A stretch of DNA of 10,067 bases from positions 1-10,067 of the forward strand of contig JAAZDA010000474.1 of the NCBI GenBank assembly GCA_012512995.1. Direction: 5' to 3'. This DNA comes from Clostridiales bacterium (lineage in GTDB: Bacteria > Bacillota > Clostridia > Lachnospirales > Lachnospiraceae). Position 1 is the first letter of the stretch; the number at the start of each line of letters is the position of its first letter. The notes below the pieces were generated by a model. That model was not told where the DNA came from and searched no databases. It saw only the letters and a program-made list of their open reading frames with translations. The translations under genes were made by a program, and so were the position numbers. This document shows positions 1 through 5,436 of the stretch, piece by piece.

Positions 1-1
1 A

Positions 2-511
2 CAACTTGTCCTTCAAGGATTATACGATGTGCTGATCGAAGGCGTCAGTGGCACTCCAGGAGCAACTTCCACTTCGTCAAATTCCGGTTCAGTCTGTTCC
101 CACACATATGAATGGGTGGAGACCGAGGCGGCTACTGATACCACAGATGCTAAATTTGCATATAAGTGCAGCAGATGCGGTCACATAGATATGTGGATGA
201 CAGAAGCCAACAGCGCCTATATCAAGACAAACAGGGAAGCTGCTGACAGGATTGCAAAGGCACCTGCAAATGGGACGGTGAAGCTTGAGACAGGCAACTG
301 GACAAGCTTTTACAGAAATGTCATCGATGCACTCGCAAAGAGACCGGATGTGACAGTCGTGATCACATATAATGATGAGAACCATAACAGGAAATGCATC
401 ACTATTCCGGCTGGCACTGACCTTACAGGATATATTGATGACAAGGGATACACTGGATACAAGTTCCTTATCAGCAAGCTTGGTGAAACACCATATAAAT
501 GGGGCAAATAA
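2..511 (+). CDS. C-terminal part of a probable secreted/cell-surface protein (5' end outside window)
   Basis: The reading frame is open to the left edge (codons from base 2), and the first in-frame start, a GTG at 29, has no convincing ribosome site, so this is the tail of a longer protein. After a short Ser/Thr/Gly-rich linker comes a ribbon-like motif with C-x-H followed about 22 residues later by CSRCGH (numbering from the GTG: C23, H25, C47, C50, H52), which could bind a metal. A segment ending in a TIPAG motif follows (about residues 60-150), with a 'TVKLETGNW...ALAKRPDVTV' pattern. From memory, the same ribbon plus TIPAG arrangement recurs at the C-termini of large extracellular proteins of Lachnospiraceae; this is recall, not a search. 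No catalytic domain is visible, so the function is unknown. The terminator at 568-603 separates it from the next gene. Confidence 0.7.
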   Translation, partial: QLVLQGLYDVLIEGVSGTPGATSTSSNSGSVCSHTYEWVETEAATDTTDAKFAYKCSRCGHIDMWMTEANSAYIKTNREAADRIAKAPANGTVKLETGNWTSFYRNVIDALAKRPDVTVVITYNDENHNRKCITIPAGTDLTGYIDDKGYTGYKFLISKLGETPYKWGK

Positions 512-567
512 CAGCCTAAAGGTCGTCAAGCTGTTGACATACCGATTTGCATAGATAATAATTGTTG

Positions 568-603
568 GGCATCTGCCGAAGAATTAACGGCAGATGCCTT
601 TTT
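568..603 (+). terminator. Rho-independent terminator after the surface-protein gene
   Basis: A perfect 11-bp stem pairs 568-578 (ggcatctgccg) with 588-598 (cggcagatgcc) around a 9-base AT-rich loop, followed at once by five T residues (599-603). It lies 57 bases past the stop codon of the upstream partial gene and before the leader of the next operon, which is the expected position for an intrinsic terminator. Confidence 0.93.
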
Positions 604-684
604 ACGTGCCACTCTTTAGCATCGTTTGTCCGAATGTGAACTTACGCCATGCATTTCAAGCTCTGCCCTTGATAAACATCACGG

Positions 685-724
685 ATTCGTTTACACTTTT
701 ACTGGAATAAAAGCATAAACGGAT
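685..724 (+). repeat. Imperfect inverted repeat in the leader of the pncB operon
   Basis: Bases 685-693 (attcgttta) pair with 716-724 (taaacggat) with one G-U wobble. Inside this, 696-701 (ctttta) pairs with 708-713 (taaaag) around a six-base loop, leaving a symmetrical CA/CA internal loop. Together they form a 40-base two-part hairpin or dyad about 40 bases upstream of the first ATG. There is no T tract after it, so it is not a terminator. It overlaps the best promoter candidate, so it may act as a DNA operator or as folded leader RNA. I do not recognise it as a known riboswitch or NiaR/NrtR site. Confidence 0.5.
690..719 (+). promoter_or_regulatory. Candidate sigma-A-type promoter for the four-gene operon
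   Basis: TTTACA at 690-695 is a good -35 match, and CATAAA at 714-719 is a weak -10 match (4 of 6) after an 18-base spacer. It is the best pair I find between the terminator at 568-603 and the ATG at 764. The weak -10 box and the overlap with the inverted repeat at 685-724 keep confidence low. A regulated promoter would fit. Confidence 0.3.
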
Positions 725-730
725 AAGTCC

Positions 731-747
731 GGGGCAGGTACTGCTCC
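731..747 (+). other. Small leader hairpin just upstream of the first ribosome site
   Basis: GGGGCAG (731-737) can pair with CTGCTCC (741-747), including one G-U pair, around a three-base loop. It ends only seven bases before the AAAGGG ribosome site at 754-759, so it could affect initiation at the transporter gene. No T run follows, so it is not a terminator. It may also be chance pairing. Confidence 0.3.
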
Positions 748-753
748 AATAAG

Positions 754-759
754 AAAGGG
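754..759 (+). promoter_or_regulatory. Ribosome binding site for the Na+/Pi cotransporter gene
   Basis: AAAGGG lies four bases before the ATG at 764. It is a partial and rather close Shine-Dalgarno match, but it is the only candidate upstream of the start whose N-terminus matches the family. Confidence 0.5.
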
Positions 760-763
760 CGAA

Positions 764-2644
764 ATGACTATTTTTCAGTTCATTAAGATGCTGGGCGGCC
801 TCGCACTGTTCCTCTACGGAATGCAGGTCTTGGGTGACGGCCTTAAAGCTGCGTCATCGGGTAAACTTGAGAAACTTCTTGAGAAACTCACGAGCAACAA
901 ACTGAGGGCAGCGCTTCTGGGCACAGCGGTAACAGCGGTGATTCAGTCCTCCGGAGCGACAGTAGTAATGGTCGTTGGTCTGGTCAACTCCGGAATAATG
1001 ACGCTGAATCAATCAGTAGGCGTGACGCTCGGCGCCAATGTCGGTACTACCGTTACAGCATGGCTCCTTTCAATGACTATGATCTCAGGTGACAATGTTC
1101 TTGTCGCACTTATCAAACCTGAGAATTTCTCTCCCATATTGGCACTTATCGGTGTCGCAATACTCATGATGTCCAAGAAGGACAAAACACGTCATGTCGC
1201 AACTATCATGGTCGGCTTCGGCATTCTTATGATAGGAATGACTACGATGTCAGGTGCTTTCTCATCCCTCGCAGACGATCCGAATTTTACCGGTTTAATG
1301 ACAGCGTTTTCTGACAATCCCATGCTCGGTCTTATGGCGGGGCTCCTCATCACAGTTGTACTTCAAAGTTCATCCGCATCAATCGGTGTTCTTCAATCTA
1401 TATCAATGTCGGGAACGCTCACGTTCGGAGCCATGCTCCCGGCACTTATGGGCGCAAATATAGGGTCTGCGGTCACGGGACTTCTTGGCGCGATCGGGGC
1501 AAAACGACCGGCTCAAAGAGCTGCATGGCTTCAGATGATTTATTGCCTTATAAAGGCTATCGTGTTCATGGCAGCCTTCTACATACTTAATGCATTTGTT
1601 CATTTCAGCTTTATGGATGACATAACGGATCCGGTAAGGATAGCTATTTTCCATACCGTCTTCAATGTCGTGGCACTCCTTGTTTTTCTTCCGGGATCGG
1701 ATTATCTTGTGAAAATGGTCGAGAAGATCATCCCTGTTCTCCCTGCTGAGAAAGAAGAAATGCGCAAGATTCCTATCCTCGACGAGCATTTCCTTAACAC
1801 CCCGGGATTTGCACTGGAACAGGCAAGAACAGCGACTAACGAAATGGCAGAAGCTACGCAGACTGCATTGTTCACGGCAATGGATCTTATATGGGATTAT
1901 AAAGAGGAAGCTGCTGACAAAGTCGACCGCCTTGAGAAGAACGTCGATGAATATGAAGATCAGCTTGATTCTTATCTTGTAAAACTCAGCAGAAAGACCA
2001 TGACCGATAAAGAAAGCCATGAGCTATCTATTCTGCTTCACAGCATTAATGACTTTGAACGAATGACGGATCACGCTCTTAATGTCATGCAGCACGCACA
2101 GGAACTCCATAATAAGAACCTGACATTCTCCGCAAAAGCATGTGATGACATGAACATTTACGGCGGAGCGGTAAAAGAAATCGTCAGTATGGCAGTGACG
2201 GCATTCACAGGAAATGACCTTAATCTGGCACGGCAGATCGAGCCTCTCGAGATTGTTATCGATGGCATCGATATGGAAGAAAAACGCCGCCACGTCAGAC
2301 GCCTCAGAAAAGGAAAATGCACAGTCGAGGCCGGATTTATCCTTCAGGATATCACGACCGATTATGAACGTATCGCAGACCACTGCTCCAACATTGCTGT
2401 TGACATGCTTCAGGTCAATGAAGACGGATTTGACACCCACGAGTATCTCGAGAGAGAGAAGAAAGCGGATACGCCTGAGTTTGAAGCGGAAATACGCAAG
2501 TATGAAGACAAGTACGCCCTGCCAAAACTTAAGAAGGACGATGACATCCAGACAAATGCGGTTGATAAATACGTGAAACCCAAGACACCAAAAGATAAGA
2601 AAGCAGGAAAGCCGGAAAAGAAAGCAAAGGAGCAGAATAAATAA
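764..2644 (+). CDS. Na+/phosphate cotransporter family protein with C-terminal PhoU-like domain
   Basis: Integral membrane protein of the Na/Pi cotransporter (NptA/YjbB-like) family, expected to move inorganic phosphate with sodium. The membrane part (about residues 1-320) carries the family's internal duplication: QSSGAT at 61-66 with GANVGTT at 90-96, and QSSSAS at 201-206 with GANIGSA at 230-236. A soluble PhoU-like helical region follows (about 350-555) with the paired signatures ERMTDH (432-437) and ERIADH (535-540). The last 40 or so residues are a Lys-rich, low-complexity tail. The 626-residue length is at the long end for the family, mainly because of this tail. The N-terminus starts directly with the first hydrophobic segment, which supports the ATG at 764. 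The stop codon overlaps the pncB start by one base. Direction of transport cannot be read from sequence; some bacterial members export phosphate. The family call is secure and the substrate is inferred. Confidence 0.93.
   Translation: MTIFQFIKMLGGLALFLYGMQVLGDGLKAASSGKLEKLLEKLTSNKLRAALLGTAVTAVIQSSGATVVMVVGLVNSGIMTLNQSVGVTLGANVGTTVTAWLLSMTMISGDNVLVALIKPENFSPILALIGVAILMMSKKDKTRHVATIMVGFGILMIGMTTMSGAFSSLADDPNFTGLMTAFSDNPMLGLMAGLLITVVLQSSSASIGVLQSISMSGTLTFGAMLPALMGANIGSAVTGLLGAIGAKRPAQRAAWLQMIYCLIKAIVFMAAFYILNAFVHFSFMDDITDPVRIAIFHTVFNVVALLVFLPGSDYLVKMVEKIIPVLPAEKEEMRKIPILDEHFLNTPGFALEQARTATNEMAEATQTALFTAMDLIWDYKEEAADKVDRLEKNVDEYEDQLDSYLVKLSRKTMTDKESHELSILLHSINDFERMTDHALNVMQHAQELHNKNLTFSAKACDDMNIYGGAVKEIVSMAVTAFTGNDLNLARQIEPLEIVIDGIDMEEKRRHVRRLRKGKCTVEAGFILQDITTDYERIADHCSNIAVDMLQVNEDGFDTHEYLEREKKADTPEFEAEIRKYEDKYALPKLKKDDDIQTNAVDKYVKPKTPKDKKAGKPEKKAKEQNK
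2626..2632 (+). promoter_or_regulatory. Ribosome binding site for pncB, inside the upstream coding end
   Basis: AAAGGAG lies 11 bases before the ATG at 2644, within the Lys-rich tail codons of the transporter gene. With the TAATG stop/start overlap it supports coupled translation. Confidence 0.75.
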
Positions 2645-4104
2645 TGGACAGACAGAATCTGACACTGATGACAGACCTGTATGAACTTACAATGATGCAG
2701 GGCTATTTCAAGCACAATGAAGAGAACAGGACGGTCATCTTTGACGCGTTCTACCGCAACAACCCATGTGACGGCGGGTATGCGATCATGTGCGGAGTCG
2801 AGCAGCTTATCAAGTACATTCAGGAACTGCATTTTTCGTCATACGATATTGATTACCTGAGGAGCCTTGGGATATTTGATGCAGACTTCCTTGATTATCT
2901 TGCTGATTTCAAATTTACCGGCGATATCTACGCCATACCGGAAGGAACATTGATCTTCCCGAGAGAGCCACTTGTGAAGGTGGTAGCACCTATAATGCAG
3001 GCTCAGCTTGTGGAGACTGCGATCCTCAATATCATCAATCATCAGAGCCTTATAGCTACAAAGTCCGCACGTATCTGCTATGCGGCCAAGGGCGGCGGAG
3101 TCATGGAGTTCGGACTGAGACGCGCGCAGGGACCTGATGCCGGGACGTATGGAGCAAGGGCTGCTGTCATCGCCGGCTGCGTCGGGACTTCAAACGTGCT
3201 CTGCGGTGAGCTTTTCGGTGTCCCTGTAATGGGAACGCACGCTCACAGCTGGATCATGAGTTTTGACTCGGAATTCGAAGCATTCAAGGCGTATGCTGAT
3301 CTGTATCCAAACGGATGCACACTGCTCGTCGATACATATGACACCATAAAGAGCGGTGTTCCGAATGCAATCAAAACATTTGACTACATGAAGGAAAAAG
3401 GTCTCCCGATCGATCACATCGGCATCAGACTTGATTCAGGCGACCTGGCATATCTCACCAAGAAAGCCAGAAAGATGCTGGATGAAGCCGGATATCCAAA
3501 TGCAAAGATCTGTGCGTCCAATGACCTCGATGAATATCTTATCGACTCACTTCTCACACAGGGCGCAGCTATAGATTCGTGGGGCGTTGGCACGAACCTT
3601 ATTACATCCAAGGACAACCCGGCCTTCGGAGGCGTATATAAACTTGCGGCTGTTATGAATGAGGACGGAACATTCTCGCCTAAGATTAAGGTCTCGGAGA
3701 ACTCGGAAAAGGTCACCAACCCAGGCAATAAGAAGATATATCGCGTCTATGACAAAGAACATCATAAAGTACAGGCGGACATAATTTGTTTTGAGGATGA
3801 GACGTTCTCTGAAAATGAGGATCTGGTACTGTTCGATCCGCTTGAACCATGGAAGAAGACAAAATACCGTGCTGGAGAATTCGAGTTGCGCGAGCTGATG
3901 GTACAGCTGTTTTGCAAGGGTAAATCAGTATATACATCAGATCCGACGATGAAGATAAGGGAATACTGCCTGAAGGAACAGGATACGCTTTGGGACGAGT
4001 CGCGTCGTCTTGTGAATCCTCACCAGATGTATGTCGATCTCTCAGACAGACTTTACGAGGTGAAGAGAAAGCTCCTCGAAGAAGTGGCCGAGGAAAATCT
4101 TTAA
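2644..4104 (+). CDS. pncB: Nicotinate phosphoribosyltransferase
   Basis: Makes nicotinate mononucleotide from nicotinate and PRPP with ATP hydrolysis, the entry step of the Preiss-Handler NAD salvage route in the cytosol. The 486-residue protein is the usual length for the Firmicutes-type enzyme. It opens with the typical LTLMTDLYELTM segment (6-17). It has EFGLRRAQGPD (155-165), the GTHAHSW motif (197-203) that includes the candidate phosphorylated histidine, and RLDSGDL (262-268) and ASNDLDE (291-297) of the type II PRTase barrel. GVGTNLI (315-321) and the C-terminal region are also as expected. It overlaps the transporter stop by one base, and its own stop directly abuts the next ATG, so it sits in the middle of the operon. 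No nicotinate transporter or nicotinamidase gene is seen nearby. All recognisable motifs are intact. Confidence 0.96.
   Translation: MDRQNLTLMTDLYELTMMQGYFKHNEENRTVIFDAFYRNNPCDGGYAIMCGVEQLIKYIQELHFSSYDIDYLRSLGIFDADFLDYLADFKFTGDIYAIPEGTLIFPREPLVKVVAPIMQAQLVETAILNIINHQSLIATKSARICYAAKGGGVMEFGLRRAQGPDAGTYGARAAVIAGCVGTSNVLCGELFGVPVMGTHAHSWIMSFDSEFEAFKAYADLYPNGCTLLVDTYDTIKSGVPNAIKTFDYMKEKGLPIDHIGIRLDSGDLAYLTKKARKMLDEAGYPNAKICASNDLDEYLIDSLLTQGAAIDSWGVGTNLITSKDNPAFGGVYKLAAVMNEDGTFSPKIKVSENSEKVTNPGNKKIYRVYDKEHHKVQADIICFEDETFSENEDLVLFDPLEPWKKTKYRAGEFELRELMVQLFCKGKSVYTSDPTMKIREYCLKEQDTLWDESRRLVNPHQMYVDLSDRLYEVKRKLLEEVAEENL
4090..4094 (+). promoter_or_regulatory. Ribosome binding site for the first dehydratase-family gene
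   Basis: GAGGA, continuing into an A-run, lies ten bases before the ATG at 4105 and inside the last pncB codons. It supports this start and coupled translation. Confidence 0.7.
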
Positions 4105-5436
4105 ATGAATGCAGCAAAACTTTATGGGAATCTTATATGGCGCGAGCAGAAAAAGGATCCGGCCAAAGCCGGCAGAATGATATCGGCAGGGCTTCATCTA
4201 TACGCCTGGTCAATCAGACATTTTCCGCATAAGGGTATGCCGAAGGCGTATCAGTATCTCAATGATCAGGGTCTTGAAAATGTGGCTAAAGGTCTTGATG
4301 ATCCGGGAAAACTCGCATGGACGAATATCTTTGCGCCTGTCGAAATACTGGAGTGCTTTGGACTCACCTGTGTTTCGATGGAGTGCCTTTCAAGTTATCT
4401 GTCAGGCTTCTATATTGAAGATCGTATTCTTGATAAAGCAGAGAGTGAGGGGATTGCCTCCACTCTCTGTTCATATCATCGTGGCTTTATTGGAGCAGTC
4501 GACAAGGGTATTTTGCCTCTGCCGGAATTCGCCGTCACGACATCCATGGTCTGCGATGCCAACATCAACACATTCAGATATATGGAAGAAATGCACGGCG
4601 TGAAATCGCACGTGATCGACATCCCACATGATTATTCGCCGGAAGCGGAGCACTATGTGGTCGAACAGCTCAGGGATCTCATTCGTGAACTCGAGGAAAA
4701 GACCGGCAGGAAGCTCGATATGGAGGAGCTTAAGAACAGACTTCGCAGCGAGAACAGGGCGAAAGCACACCTGATCTCTTTTATGAAGAAGCGCAGGACT
4801 CATGCATATCCGCAGACGATGACACTTGTTTTGTTCCAGCTCTTTGCTTCTCACCTCAACATCGGGACAGAGTGGTCTGAGAAGGTCTTCGAGATGATGG
4901 ATAAAGAGGTGGAATCATACCCTGACACAGATGAGAAGAAGATCATGTGGCTCCATGTGGAGCCTTATGCGCAGCCGACCCTGCAGTCATATTTCAACTA
5001 TGGCGATAAGATCTCGATCTCATGTGATGATTTTGACCTCGACTATATCGAGCCGCTCGATGCGGAACACCCGCTCGAAGCTCTTGCGCGCAAGATGATC
5101 TGCAATATTTATAACGGCGATTACAGCAGGAAGACAGACGCAGTTGCAGACTACATACGGGAATTCAGACCGGATGGCGTTATACAGTTCTGCTCCTGGG
5201 GCTGCAAGCAGTCTGCCGGAGGCGTGGGACTCATGAAAGAAAAGATGCGTGATCTTGGCGTGCCGATGCTGATCCTTGACGGTGATGCGATAGACCGTCG
5301 CAATTGCCCTGATGGACAGATCAAAACACGTCTCGAAGCTTTCCTGGAACTTCTGAATTCTTCAGACGAAAAATCAAGTTCCAGAGATCCGAATGTAGCC
5401 GCGGCGGATCATGCAGAAGCGGAGGTACATGAATGA
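4105..5436 (+). CDS. 2-hydroxyacyl-CoA dehydratase family protein (HgdA/HgdB/BcrC-like subunit)
   Basis: Member of the family covering 2-hydroxyglutaryl-CoA dehydratase subunits, benzoyl-CoA reductase subunits and double-cubane-cluster proteins, which carry oxygen-sensitive Fe-S clusters charged by an ATP-driven activase. The 443-residue protein has the early FAPVEILECFGL segment (76-87), CSYHRG (122-127) and TTSMVCDANINTFR (145-158). Near the C-terminus are QFCSWGC (361-367) and GQIKTRLEAFLELL (404-417). C122, C150 and C363 or C367 match the three cysteines that usually bind a cluster in each subunit. Extra cysteines at 84, 89, 94, 307, 333 and 401 could serve a larger cluster. It starts immediately after the pncB stop and ends in an ATGA overlap with the next gene, which encodes a second subunit plus activase. 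The substrate is unknown, and no CoA-transferase gene is adjacent. The family is clear and the reaction is not. Confidence 0.88.
   Translation: MNAAKLYGNLIWREQKKDPAKAGRMISAGLHLYAWSIRHFPHKGMPKAYQYLNDQGLENVAKGLDDPGKLAWTNIFAPVEILECFGLTCVSMECLSSYLSGFYIEDRILDKAESEGIASTLCSYHRGFIGAVDKGILPLPEFAVTTSMVCDANINTFRYMEEMHGVKSHVIDIPHDYSPEAEHYVVEQLRDLIRELEEKTGRKLDMEELKNRLRSENRAKAHLISFMKKRRTHAYPQTMTLVLFQLFASHLNIGTEWSEKVFEMMDKEVESYPDTDEKKIMWLHVEPYAQPTLQSYFNYGDKISISCDDFDLDYIEPLDAEHPLEALARKMICNIYNGDYSRKTDAVADYIREFRPDGVIQFCSWGCKQSAGGVGLMKEKMRDLGVPMLILDGDAIDRRNCPDGQIKTRLEAFLELLNSSDEKSSSRDPNVAAADHAEAEVHE
5421..5425 (+). promoter_or_regulatory. Ribosome binding site for the dehydratase-activase fusion gene
   Basis: GGAGG lies seven bases before the ATG at 5433, inside the end of the previous coding sequence. 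It is the strongest ribosome site in the operon and fixes the start at the ATGA overlap. Confidence 0.85.

Noticed and set aside
29..511. A complete 160-residue protein starting at the GTG at 29
   Set aside because: The frame stays open to the window edge, no ribosome site precedes the GTG, and the sequence looks like a C-terminal module, so a truncated longer gene is more likely.
690..702. PhoP/Pho-box-like direct repeats (TTTAC at 690 and 698) suggesting phosphate control
   Set aside because: The repeat spacing of eight bases does not fit the roughly 11-base period of Firmicutes Pho boxes, and only two partial copies exist. Kept only as a note within the leader finding.
731..747. A second intrinsic terminator or attenuator before the transporter gene
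   Set aside because: The hairpin is short and has no following T run; the next bases are A/G-rich and contain the ribosome site.
1403..2665. Long - strand open frames opposite the transporter gene (1403-2020 and 2024-2665)
   Set aside because: They lie wholly against a gene with clear family motifs, show no domain pattern of their own, and are Cys/Arg/His-rich in the manner of antisense shadow frames.
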